From Wuchereria bancrofti (taxonomy: Eukaryota; Nematoda; Chromadorea; Rhabditida; Onchocercidae): a stretch of DNA of 64,000 nt. The notes beneath the pieces were generated by a model, which made no database searches, was not told where the DNA came from, and was given only the letters and a program-made list of their open reading frames with translations. The DNA is taken from NCBI GenBank assembly GCA_005281725.1, contig SSBO01000002.1:386902-450901 (forward strand), in the 5' to 3' direction. How positions within the stretch are numbered: position 1 is the stretch's first letter; every line of letters starts with the position of its first letter. Of this stretch, positions 34,700-47,962 are shown one piece after another. The position numbers were made by a program, and so were the translations under genes.

Positions 34700-37600
34700 A
34701 TGGAAATGTATGCTAATGGATTAATGGAGGAAAACGGTGGGACAGCTGTCACAGCAGTGGTAGCACCTGCAACCACTACAGCAACGTTAGATCTTTCGGT
34801 GCAACAGAACAGTTTTATTTTCGGAGTTACAGATGATAAAGTATGATATTTCAATTGCTTTTAAATTATAAAGAAAGGGAGTGGAAGAGTTATGCCGTTC
34901 GTGAAATGACAATGTATTGCAAAGGAATAATCTAAGCGGATAAGGGATATAATAATATGCCGGGAAGAAAAGAAAACATAACGCACGGTTACTTCTTAGC
35001 GTTTTTCAGCATACTACTTACATGTACATTTATTACTCAGACTTTTTGTTTGCTACAAAAATTCCGAAAATATTTAGTTTTTTTTTTTTTTTTTTTTCTA
35101 GATTTGTAAAGGATGTTTATCTTTTGATGTATGAGTTCTTTATTTTGTTTCTTCGATTTAACGTTTTTGATAAAAATTTAAGAGGGTTTTTATGGGACTT
35201 TGCAATACATATTTATTGGGAAAGACGTTCTTTTTTTCTGTAGACAATTTAGGTACAATTCGACATTTGCCTCTGGTTAGACATATATTCCAGCAAAATA
35301 TAATTACTACTATTGTTATTACTAATCTTTTCCATGTTAAAGAAAACTTGAAGTATGTATGACTGTTTGTAATGCAAAAACAACCAACGAAAAATTATTA
35401 CAGTCGGAAAGCTCATCGTCACTGAAGGAGGATAAGAATACAGGGGGTATTTCCACTGCGAATATAGCAGGAAATGAGATAAATCCGACGCGATCGCCCA
35501 GTCCATTACTTGATGTTGGAGTAATACCAAGTGTTGACAGTTCTCTTTGTCCGTATTGTGGCAAGCAATATAGAAAGGTAATGAAACTGTATATATTTTT
35601 CCCGTCTCAAGATAGCTTTAAAATTTCTGAAATGTGGTTTTTATTGTTATTTCGCAAGTCTTTTATTACTGTGTTTCTGATTAACAGTTCATTTACTAAA
35701 TGTTAAGTGAATAGCGGAGAATATCAATACGGTGTGAAGTTTTTGAAATTTCAAGTTTCCAGAATTTACTTCTGTATTAACAAGTGAAAATTTGTTCTGC
35801 CAAACATGTGTGCAAACTAATATTTCATCATTTGATTTTAAGCATAGATTCATTTCTCATCTATGTTTCTGGTTTCTGGCGTTTATGTATGTCGATTTTA
35901 GCCGCGAGTATTGGATTGTCTTCATTCAATGTGTGAAGACTGCATAATAGCCCAGTTGGATGGACGACGAGAGGGTGAGTCAGAGCGTGCAAGAACCGTA
36001 CTTACAATGGATTTCGAATTAGAAAGCACGTGTGAGATGAGGCCGACGCCACCGGGAGTCATTAGATGTCCAACATGCCATCAGGTTATTGAATCAGTTT
36101 TTCCATCGAGTAATTTTCGCATACAACTGACAAAGTAGCGCGCTTTTTGCTTTCGTTATTCATTCCTATCATATTTTATTGGGTACTAAGAATTCTGAAA
36201 AGCTTCGGTGTTATTCGAATTCGATGCTAAGTTACATAGTCTTCTGTTATTTCCTCATCTTCATTATATATCTTATATTTTTAAATGTGCTTAGTTTCTT
36301 ATGCTTTATTCGTCTTTTTTCTTCCATAGACTAATCCTTATTTTTCAAATGTTTCAGGAAAGCCATGTAGGAAATGACGTCCGATTTGTGAATCATCTTT
36401 TGCTTGATTTTGTTCGCTTGCATGAAGTTGATGGTGTAAGCGCTGGAAAAGGTGCACGTAGCTGTCGTGCATGTAAGAGTGAACAGCTTGCAATGGCTGT
36501 TTGCAAGCAATGCGCAAGTGACTTATGCAAGAATTGTTATCAAGCACATCGTGACATGAAATTATTCGATGGACATACGGTATGAACTGAGTTTCACTAT
36601 GCAACTCATTGTCCCGTAATGTGCAAGCTTTTTTTTTGACACATTCATAGGTTTAAGCAATACAAATATTTTTTATAACAACTACTATGAATAGGTATTA
36701 ACGTACACGGAATTGGCGCAGAATCCATTAGAATTGCCCCGTGATCCAGTTATGTGTGTGTTGCATCCGCAAATGCCATATTCACTTCTCTGTGCCACTT
36801 GTGAATCACCGATTTGTGGACAATGCCATGCGGAGCATGCGGACATCCGACATCATAATTTGGTAAATATCGATGAAACAGTTGCTAATTTGGTCAGACT
36901 CGAACTGAAGGATATTGCGAATGGGGCGGAAGCCAAGGTTAGATTTGTATATTAGCAATGGAAACTTATTCTGCAATTTCTAATTCTCATACATTCGCCT
37001 GATCCGGTTTTTATGTAGAGTACTGATAATATGTCAACTCTTCCAGAAAGGATAGCTAGTTCACTGATCGACCAGAAATATTTGTTGCTGTCTGGATGCT
37101 GACTTCATTGCTTCTGTCCCTTTTTGAGCCATTACATTTTAAAACTAGATTATGATTCAACAACATTAATTAATTTTATATTTTACAGTCAAAAACTGTA
37201 GAAGCAGCATGTAATTCTGTGCCAGCTCGCCAGCGCGTTCTTACTGAGCAATATGAAATAATCAAAACAGAAATAGAAGATACCTTCAGTGAGTACCACA
37301 AAGCATTGGATGCAATGAAGGAACACTTGTTACGTAAACTGGATAAATCACGTGATGACCAGGAAACCGATTTGAATAATCTAAATCGACGGGTTAATGT
37401 CACCACCGTAAAAATTGCTGATGCTGTCGCGTAAGTATATTGAATAAGACAACTTAAAAAGATTAAATTGTGGTGCATCATCAGAAACAGAGCTCATGAT
37501 CGAAAGATGTTATAGAACTGGTCACTAGATCATTTCATTCAGTCATTCCCCTAGTTGATTCAAAGCAAATGGTAATATGTTCTGCCTAAAAATGAAACAC

Positions 37601-40600
37601 TTTGTATTATATTCCATTTTTGCTGGACTGCTTATTGCTTAGGATGTGATTCAGCCTCTTTTGTCAAAGATTTATTTCTACATTTTTCTACATTATCACC
37701 GATAAAATGAACGGATTACTTCAATGATATGTTATAGTTTTACACATCGGATTGTGGAAAAGGGCTCTGCAGTAGAAGTTTTGGTGAGTCGAAAGAAAAT
37801 CCGTCAACAACTAACAGCTCTTACACGCAGTATGCCTGATATGAGTAGTACAACGGAACTTACATTCAACAAGACTCCATACGTCCAGTTTTACAACAAA
37901 TTGAGCAACATTGTTGGTGATATCAACAGTAAGTCTTGTATATTGAAAAGTTGAAATTTGGGATCATTAGTATTGTTGAATTTTAGTGGAAAAAAATTAG
38001 CACATGCTGATTCTGGTGATAGGGGATTATTCAAAAAATTCTTGATGTAATTACAAGGTTAAATTTCAGCACGCTTAGTATCTGATGTCGGAAAGGCAGA
38101 TGTGATGATATCGTCGCTATTATCTGACTCTAATTCCGTGAAACAACTTAATGCAATACGCGCTTATCCATCGGATAACTCACCAACGCAAACATCAGCA
38201 TCTGGAAGTCTGTGTACAACACCTGCACCCGTTGGACAGTGTTCGTAATTCATTTAGTATTACTTGCATACTTTAATTAAACACTGATTTTTATCATATA
38301 TATTTTATATGACATATATGATATATTCTTTATAGGTTTTATGATTTCATAATTTGAGAGTAAAGAAGCAAGAAGGGATGGATAAATAGAAATAAAGAAG
38401 AGAGTGTGTATTTATATACATACGTGACAGGATATATATTCATATATATAATAAAATTGAAATTTAACTTTATCTCGTGGTCATATTTGGTTGTCTAATC
38501 TCGAGTTTTATTTGGTTTTAAAATTGAATGATTAACCAAAGCAATTTCGAGTATGGGTTGGTTCAAATTATAGGTTAAAATCTAATCTTATTTTAGCTCG
38601 TGGCCCAGGCGCAATCGGTATGGAACGTCGCAATAAGCCGACCACTACTTCAACAAGTAGCTCAGTTGTAGATTTTACCGATGGTTGGCCACCATCTAGT
38701 ATACCGCCGGAGCCTAGCAGCCCTTCTCCAACTGTTGATTTCCAGGTTGTATTAAATTTTGTATTAAATTAGGTGGGTTGCCGAACAAATTTTAGGACTT
38801 CCAAAAAATGTTATAGTTGTGAAAAATGCAGATCAAACGTTGAATCCAGGATTAAGTTTCTGACGCTTTCTTTACGAATGGTTACTGGTTTATAATAGTA
38901 TATTGTTAAAAACAATACAAATCACTTCTCATCATTTATTACTAATTAGTGTTTCAGGGCAAGAAAAGTTCATTAGAAAACAGTGGTATTTCGTCTTTTT
39001 ATAGTTGGCCACCGAGTTCAAATCCACAATCAGAAACACGTGTCACTGGCCCATCCGCACTACCTCTTCCACACGCCCCGGTTGCCAATTTGGCTACCGG
39101 AAAACAGTTGCCCATAACAACAAATAATTTTCTGATGCCACGAGGAGTGAACTCATGGGTGGTAATTTTTTGTACTTTGTATTATTTGTATTATTCAGCT
39201 AAATTTTATATGTTTCCTATCTCATTGCTGGGTGAGATTCTGGTTACTGGAGCTTTTAGATCACGACCTATTAAAATGGGGATTGGCAACGTACTTTTTT
39301 TTTTTTTATGATATATGATATCACTCTGATATTTTATAATGGTCACTTAACTATTTTAGCTCTACGAAATTTAAGAAGAGTAAGATTATCGGGATCGGGA
39401 ATGACACAAATATCATTCTTTAAATCATCTTTAAATAATTTCTGGGAAAAAATTAGTGATATTAAAAAATGAAAAATACCCTAAATTAAGGGGTGTGTTA
39501 GACATATACAATTACTTTTAAAGGCATTTTTTTCCTATGAATTTTCTCATATCTGTTATACGACTTCAGCTTTACGGATTCACTTTTTGGTAGATTGGAA
39601 CGGTGTAATTCGCGTAAATACCGTATATCAGTAAAATTAATTTACAGGCTCAAACCACTGCTTTAACTGGTGCAGCAGCAGCAACACAACTGGCTAATAC
39701 TGCATTCCCAATTACAGCAGCTGCTGCTGCTGCTGCACGGCAACGCTTGGAACCATTGCTTGATCCTGCGACCATTCGTTTAATTTCTCAATTGGATACT
39801 GCATCTTTTGCATCGTTGCAATCTGCATTTGGTCAAACTATTCCAGCACTCGGTCGTCAATCGCAACTTGCATCACCGTTGGAAGCAATTCGACCCGTTG
39901 GAGTGGCTAGCATCTTGGGTGAACATCATTATGTGCCGCTAGTGAGGCTTTTATCTCTGCAATTGAAGCAGTTCACAATCACTAGTTTAATTTCCGTTGA
40001 TAATATAGTTAGAAGACGGATTGGAATAGCTTCTCTTTTGTTTTTATTGTCGTATTAAAATTTAATGAATACTGTACTTGGTATCATTGGCTCTATGAAT
40101 TTCCGTTTTTTTTTTTCATGGGAAACATGACATTTAACTGCTTAGGGAATACCGCCAGCAGTACGTTCATCTGCAAAAAATAACGCCAGTGCATCAGATT
40201 TGTCACTTCGATGCTCGGTTGGAGGAGTGGGGTCGAACCCCGGACAGTTTGGCTCACCACATGGTTTCTGTCTTGGTCATAATGAAGAAATTCTCGTCAC
40301 TGATACAAATAATCATCGTATACAAGTATGTTTTTAGCATTCAATTTTGAGTGAAGAAGTATGATAACATTTCGCTTGGATATATATATCTAAACTTCTG
40401 TTCCTATAGGCTCGAACTATTATAAGTAATAGTCTACAGGAAATCACACTAGTTGAATTGTTATTCTTAACTTGCAGGTACTTTTATTACTTACTGTACA
40501 TAACTGTTACTGTTGATACACAGAACTTTTTTCTTTATAGATCTTTACGAAGAAAGGTGAATTCATAATGCATTTTGGAATTGGTGGTTCAGAAGATGGT

Positions 40601-42002
40601 CATTTATTTTATCCAAAGAAGGTCGTAGCATTCAGATCTCGAATAGGTGAAGGAGGTTACATTATTGTTGATAAAGGCGAAAACAAGGCACGGCTGCAGT
40701 TGTTCTCGAAACGAGGCGACTTTATTCGACGTCTCCGTACGTTCATCAGTATTGCTCATATTTTTTAATCCGAATACAATTTTTATATTTTGATGTCGGT
40801 ATTTGTTTTTAATCCCGATCAATCCAAAACTAACTAAATTTGTGAAGGAAAATTCAGATTAGATAGCTTTTCATTAAATTTCTTTTAAAATTCTTAATTT
40901 TGTTGTATTTGTTTCGAAGCTGGATAGTACTTCCTTTCCTGTACGGGAATAAGGTGCATCACTGATTAGCGTTGTATAACGTTTACTATTTTTTTTTTCT
41001 TGTGTTAATTCGGCAAGAACCAATTTAACTGAACAAGAGCTAATCAAATTTTACTTTTTTTATTTTAGAAACTCCTTATCTCGAGTATGTTTCGGCATTA
41101 ACGGTAAACGAAGCATCACATCTAGTAGTATTCAGTAGTTCGGTAATGATGTTTATTCTTGATATCGATCTTTTGGAACCTCTGGTACTTAAATGGAATG
41201 ACTGTACTAAGGCAATTGGTGAACCATCCGATGTGGCTGTTTTCCGTGATAGATACTATGTTACCGATTACAAGAATCATTGTGTAGTTGCACTGAATAG
41301 CGATGGTTTGTTACAATTTTTATTAATAGTCTATGTTCGGTACATAAAACAACTAAATTAATGGAGTTGCTCTTAAATTTCTTCTGTGTTAGATATGGAA
41401 TGAGGCTAGAATTGTAAAGTTTCATTTTCTCTATTTTTTTTTTACATTTCTATATTTTCTGGAACATGTTGAACCTCCATGTCTCACTCAGGAAATATTT
41501 TAGGTGAGGTGCTCTGTCGTTTCGGATCCTTTGAGAGTACTCCATACCCAATTGGTGTTGATGTATCAACAAATGGTGATGTGTTGGTAGCAGATTCCCA
41601 CGGCAATCATTTTCATATTTACTGTTGCGCAACTGATGGGCAGCGATTACAGGAATTCGAATGTTCACAGCTGAAGGCAAGCTATTTCAATTTTGCTGTG
41701 ATAGAACCTTAATAAATTAATGTTTTTTTTTTCTGATTAGATTGGATGAAATAACAAAATAACAGTACATCATTTGGTAATTTAAATTATAAATTTTACA
41801 AATCAAAGTCTTCACCTCGCTTACATGCAAAGCAGAATCAGTGAAGCATATGGTGAATTTTATGTCTTTTCTTATTTTTCAGGTTTCACGTTGTGTGGGA
41901 CTTCGTCTAACGTCAGAAGGTTTTCTGATCTCAGTATCGAAGCACAACCATACATTACTTATCTTCAGTACAGTCTTCGTGAATCCCCCAGCCCCTCTTT
42001 AA
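34700..42002 (+). CDS. TRIM-NHL protein (RING, two B-boxes, coiled coil, NHL propeller)
   Basis: Exons 34700-34840 (tentative), 35343-35577, 35902-36084, 36358-36579, 36695-36937, 37189-37430, 37738-37928, 38070-38240, 38597-38745, 38958-39161, 39648-39941, 40146-40325, 40541-40736, 41069-41305, 41492-41676, 41883-42002; about 1,000-1,065 aa. Order: RING ([18 protein letters not shown], with a long insert before the last pair), B-box 1 ([21 protein letters not shown]), B-box 2 ([19 protein letters not shown]), a coiled coil from exon 37189, a Ser/Pro- and Ala-rich linker, then about six NHL blades ([41 protein letters not shown]). The absence of a filamin domain points to the NHL-2/Mei-P26/Brat side and not LIN-41; such proteins bind RNA through the propeller and act in post-transcriptional control. 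Exon 1 does not join exon 2 in phase, so a second start at 35359 is possible. The last intron begins with GC. Confidence 0.87.
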
Positions 42003-45000
42003 GAAACTGTATCAAATATCAAACTTCACTTCTGACAGCAATAGCAGCAGTAACTTGCTTAAATACTTTTTTCTTTTTCGGATCGAAAGCTATGCCAATT
42101 TGTTACGTTGGCTTCTGGATATCGATCATCAGTTTAAACCTGTGGTACATATAACGGTGCTCGTTCAAAGTTTGCCTTATTACTCACTTGTTCTTTTTAT
42201 TTTTAATGCTTATAATTAAATACTTTATTTATAATGCAGACCTAGAGAAAATCTTGCTCCATTCTTGTTCCACGTAGCACAGGAAATAGGTGAATGGCAT
42301 ATATCGGAAACATGCAAAGCTGCGATCCTTATAAAATGCACCTTGGTTGATTTATTTATGGAGCATACAGAAGTACTCAGGTTGTTAAAGTTAAATCATT
42401 TCAAATAATTCATCCCGTACTCAACTTTTCAATCTGTGCTGTAAGATTTTCGCTACGTTGTTCCAAGGATAAATTTGATGAGCACACGCACACATGTGTG
42501 TGATGTTTGCTTTTCCATCTTTTTCTGAAACGATTCTCTATTGTGATACACGTCAGAAATGTACAGTATGGTGCATGAGACTACTGTATATCAAACTTCA
42601 ATTTATTCATTTTCTTTGTTGATTGCTTTTCTCCGTCTTTCTATTCTCTTCCATACTATTATTATTTCCAAGGTTTTTTTGTGCTAATTAAACTGATCAA
42701 TTAATTGCTCTAATTTTTTTTCTTTTTTTTTTTTTTTTTGTGGATTGGGAACAAGTTTATCTGATATATACCACGCTTTCTTTGAATCCTTTTGAGAAAC
42801 CGCTTCTTTTTTTGTTTCATTCGTTCCTTCATCAAGTGTTTTCAGATAATATTTTACTGTCTTTTCAATTTCTTCTTTCTTGCCTTTTATTTAGTTTTTT
42901 TTTTTTCTTAAATTCTGTTTTTTAAGAAAGAAATTTTCTCCAGTTTTGAAATCATTATTATCGTTTTGCCTTATTGAGTGCTCATTTTGTTTTGCATATT
43001 ATTACAACCACTGTTTTATCGTTATTATATCCTGATCCGTTTGTTTGTCTTTTCTTGAGAATAATTCTACTGTTTCTCTTCTGATTTTGCAATTAAGTTT
43101 AGAACTACTGATTTAGGGAACTTTTACAGTTTCTTAATAACATGTGTATTAGTGAAGTTTTTTTTTGAGAGCAGAAATTCATCAATCTTAGTTTGTAAAA
43201 AGTGTGTTCCTATAGTTCAGTCGTTTTTTTTTTCAAGTTGAGATGAGATTCTGAAAAACGGGATCACTAAACAACATATAATGTGATACTTATAGATTAG
43301 TGAGCAAAACTATTTCAGTGGAATTTTTTAAGTAAAGATGAAACTTTTTTAGTTTATAACTACTCAGTGTTTTGTTTTGTCTAAGTTTCGCAAACATTCT
43401 GCTTTACATTTATACAGGAAGAGAAATCAATCCATATACCGTTTCTTTCATTTGTTTTCTTTTTACTTTTCCTTTCTTTTTACTGTTTAGATTTAAAAAA
43501 ACAAAAAACAAAAAAATAAAAAAAAAAAACGAAAAAAATAGGGATGTTTTGAAATCATTTGTTTTTGAAATTTTGTTTCAGACTGTATTGATCTCATATT
43601 TCAGCGTGTTGTCTTCAGATTTTATTTACTTGTCCATTCATCTTTATTGTTGTATATTTATTCCCTCTCATTTCTGTAAAATTCGTTCGGGTGTTCATGT
43701 TTTTCGTATTAATGCGTAATTCGTTACGCACGTCATAAACACCTGTAAGCTGACATAAGAATGATATGAATTATTGAAATAGCTGCATCATGCACCATCA
43801 CTTCTTCGTAGTGTAGATTTTTCCCTTCCGTCCTTTTTCTTTTGTAATTGATTATTTTGTTGTCATCTTGTCACTCATGCGACCTTTGTGACCCAGTTGT
43901 TTCGCTTTTCTTAAAATATTAGCAGAAAATTTTATGTATGTGCAGATTTGTCTAAACTAGCCTGATGTGAGTGATAAGTATTTGAGTTTGACTTATTACA
44001 GTGAGGACAGGAAGCTAAGTGCAGAATATTTGGTAATTAACGCCAAATTAGTCATGTTCGGGTTTTCATTATTAAATTACTAAGTGTTAGTTTTTCGGTA
44101 TGTTAAGAATTAACTGTTAAGCAAGTTTAAGTCCGAACTATGGTATAGATACGAAATTTCCTCTCTATTTGAGCGAAAACTATTACAACTTTCATTACAT
44201 ACTGCCATATATCTATTATTACTCATTTTTCTGTTTAGTTTTGAGCTTCCTGGAAGCCTCCCTGTGCTTTTCCCTGCATGTGCTATATTTGATATGTGAA
44301 TTATCTTTCTCCTTTGATGTATTTCTTCATTTGTGGGATAGTATCGTTTGCCTAAAATAGAGTGGTATAATGTTTTCATTTCATGTAGTAGTAATTAGGC
44401 TTAGTAAAACTATAGCTTTTTATTGGAGTTGGTAAGATCGTTAAGTTTTAAATTAATAAATGTGTTCCCAGGTTATTTTAGTAATACTTTTATTTTTTTT
44501 TTTTTTTAATGAACTGTTTAAGGAATGCGCGACATTTGGTTTGTTAACATTTGAAGGAAAATTTTTTACTGTTCTGCAGCCGAGTTTTTCCCATTTTTAT
44601 CTACGCTACGATATATCATTCTTTTCTCTTTGTATATTCTCTTGATTATGTTTGTCAATTTTGTCAGCTTTATCGAGCCAAATGCACCAGTATATTCCAT
44701 CATTTGTTAAATGTAGTTGTTCTTATCAGTAGTAGTTGTGGCCCTCGTTTTTTCCTAGCTTGCTCATTGTCCGGTTTTCATGTTATTACCTTTTACTTAA
44801 TTTAATTTATATACACCTATGTACAATTAATGTTTTCTTCCCTTTCTGATTATCGTTTGGTTAGGATGCACATTTCAGGTCATTTGACTGAAATTAGCAT
44901 GAGATATAACGATTTCACTCTTTTTTTTTTAGGGCAAAAGAAATTGATGAAATACATTGTCTGATGTGAACATAGCATTTAAAAATAATGAAGTGAATAG

Positions 45001-47962
45001 GATTTATCATGAGACTTGACAGCATCTGTTCCGAATGATATGATGCAATCTGATGACGGGAAGTGCATCCTCACTTATCTGAAAGGTTCACAGTGACGGT
45101 TTTTGTTTTGCATATTTTAAATCTAAAAATTGAATTCCCCGCATCGTTTAATGAATAGTATTGATTATTCTAATTTGTCTCTCCAGAAAGTAGTGCATGC
45201 TTTTATTTATGTGAATAAATTGATATTCTGGTTAAAAATTTTAGTTGGAATTTGATTTTGAACTTGAATGCACTTACCCTATTGTCTATCCTCATTTTTA
45301 GCACATTTGTTCACTTTTTTATTTCCCGAAATTTTTTAATTTGTTTTAATTTTTCTACATTTTTGAATTCTTAGATGTTTCATTACTTGTTTCCGACATC
45401 AAGTTTTTTTTTTTCTAATTTCATATTAAAACTTTAGACTATGAAACATATTATCATGGTATTTCTATATTGCTTCGTAATAATTATGGTTAATTAGATT
45501 ATCTTAAATTTCTCTTATTTTCAATTAATTTACTCTCTTTCTTTCTTTCTCCTTTTCTCTTAAAAATTCTTCCAAGACCAAAAAAGACCAAAAAATTATT
45601 GTTTCAATATTTCTTAATGGTTCATTTATTTTCAGTATCTTTCTTTTTTTTTTCAGTGATTTCTTTTGTTTCATTTTTTTCTCCTTTTTATTGCGAATTT
45701 GCATACATGTCTCTCTCTTTTTTCATCTTCAGCATAAATTATTTCAAATATGCACCAGTAATGAATACCCAGGTCAATGCAATTTTGCAGTAAATGGCTT
45801 ATGTCTTCATCAAGAAAAAAGCCGCATACGCGGTTTATTGTCTTTATAATATTTCTGTCCCATATACATTTTTTTTTTTTTTTTTTTTTTGGAATAGATT
45901 TCAGTATGCTTGTGAATCGTTGTTATCTGGAATTATCCCCATCCATCGTATATGGCTTAGTTTCTTGGAAGATATGTTGTCGAACGTTGGATATTTCTGT
46001 TTGAAAAGCCTTTCCAATTGATAAGATTTTGTAAATTTTTTCAAGCTAAAAGCAATTAGCCATATTTTCCTTTTTTTTTTAAATTTTATTTCATTACATA
46101 AAAAACTTTTCTGCAGGATTTTATTCCATGTTGTATGTATTGTTGGCATTTTTATTCTTTTTCTGCGTGTAATATTTTTGCTATCCGGTTTCAATCTATA
46201 AAATTTTTTGGATTTGTCTTCTCAACTCGGTTGATTTTCCCGCCAACTGTTTTTCTTTTTTTATTTATTTCCTTTCATTCTTTTTCTTTGTTCGCCGAAA
46301 ATATATATTTTATAAAACTGAAAAAAAAGACGGTGGTTACTCTTTTTTTATTTGTTTTGAAGTTTTCTTGCATGTTTGTTCATTTGATAGTTCTTTCTTG
46401 CCATGTTTGTGTTTTGTCTTCTTTTCTTGCATGCTTGTAGCTTATAATAAGCTTATCAGCTTATCATTTATTACTGTTATAATTGCTTTTTTCCTTTTTA
46501 TGCTTCCTTGGTAATTTTTTCATTTTTGTTATTTATCTTAATTGTTTGTTGTGCTATGTGGTATAGTTGCACTTTTCAACTCGGTTATCAGTTAACAGTT
46601 TGTATATGTATGTAGACTTCCGTGCGATCATTGTAGCTTCTATTTTCTAATTATATTATTGTGGTTTTATCTGTTGTAGTTTCATTATCAGCATCATTAT
46701 CTGTCATCACTACTGTTATCATTTTTTTTATCATTCCTTTATAATGGTGATATAGATTCGTGGAAGAGTATAGTTTTTTACTGATACATCATCTTTTCAC
46801 AATTTCTTTGCTTACCAGAAGAAATGAAGCAAATTCTTAATTGTTTATTCCCTTTTTTGTTTTCTGTTTGTAAATTTAATTTAATTTTTAATTTGTTTAA
46901 TGTTGGAAAATTTTCATTTTGAAATAACTGATAACTTATTAACTGTTCTTCTTCATATTAAATCTGCGCAAAATTACCATTTATGAAAATAGTTTAGAAA
47001 GGCCATTTAGAAAGAAAAAAATATGAAAAAGCTGATTCGAATATGATTTGGTATATGTTTCCAGTAGCTATTTGAGCTACTTAAAAGAATGACAGTAGTT
47101 ATGGCTTCCTTCTAAAAATGCTATTAGCGCATCCGAATAATTGATGATTAATGATGTTATAATTAGTTTTTCATTTATTTCTATCTTTTTTTATGTCTTT
47201 AATTATTATACATTGAAATTCAGTACAATTAATTATAAGGTGGTTTAATAAATAATACCATTGATAAAATGATTTTTCTTTCCTAAAGTCTAAAATTTTT
47301 TTCACATTTTATATATTTCATTCAATTTAATAGTCGAGCTTGAAGCTATTGTTTTTGCTTTTGATTTCTTATGTTTGTTCTTTTTTTTCTTTTCCTTTTC
47401 CATCTGTAATCTTTCCATTACTGTCTTCAAAATAATGATATCTATACATTACGGTAGTATTTGCTTCTTGAATCACTTTTTTTTTTTTCGCAAATAAACG
47501 TTTGTTATTTTCAAATATGGTTACTTGAATTTGCTCATTGCATATAAAAGCATAAATAATTTGCATCCGCCTATTTCAATTAATTATATTCAATTTGTAC
47601 AACTTTTGTTTAATTGCGTAAACAACTCTATTCATATTCTTTTCGTTTCGTAATATAATATATAACTCTAATATATAACTCGTTACGTAATATAACTCTT
47701 TAAAGTTATGCAAGATTCAAGTATGGATGGATATACTACATATGTCTGAGAAATAAAACATATATCACGTCACACGTTATTGATGTGTTGACTGATAATG
47801 AACTAATGTTAAGATAATGGTATTTTTACGGAATGATTAGAAAAGGTGATGCAATATTTCACACACACACATATAAACATTCAGATTATCTTAATTAATA
47901 ATCCGTGGCATGCATGTCAGCACTATAATTATCTATTATCAGGATAGATTGATCTAGTCATA
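42003..47962. other. T-rich 6-kb region without a firm gene
   Basis: Presumably the 3' UTR and flank of the TRIM-NHL gene plus the promoter of ORC4. The plus strand is strongly T-rich with many T(10-18) runs, mainly 42.7-46.8 kb. Two short stretches look like exons (42240-42380 and 45733-45832: clean acceptor, open frame, donor) but could not be linked to each other or to either neighbour. The other open frames are runs of Phe/Leu/Ser from poly-T and were not accepted. Confidence 0.4.

Noticed and set aside
41825..42154. Plus-strand frame overlapping the last NHL exon
   Set aside because: It is a different frame from the NHL propeller, which continues to a natural C terminus at 42002; judged a shadow.
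44110..46194. Minus-strand frames of 89 and 97 codons at 44110-44379 and 45901-46194
   Set aside because: Lys/Asn-rich readings of T-rich sequence with no exon structure or recognisable motif.
43372..46440. Several plus-strand frames of 60-115 codons dominated by Phe, Leu and Ser
   Set aside because: They are translations of poly-T rich DNA. No acceptor-donor pairs link them and no family pattern appears.
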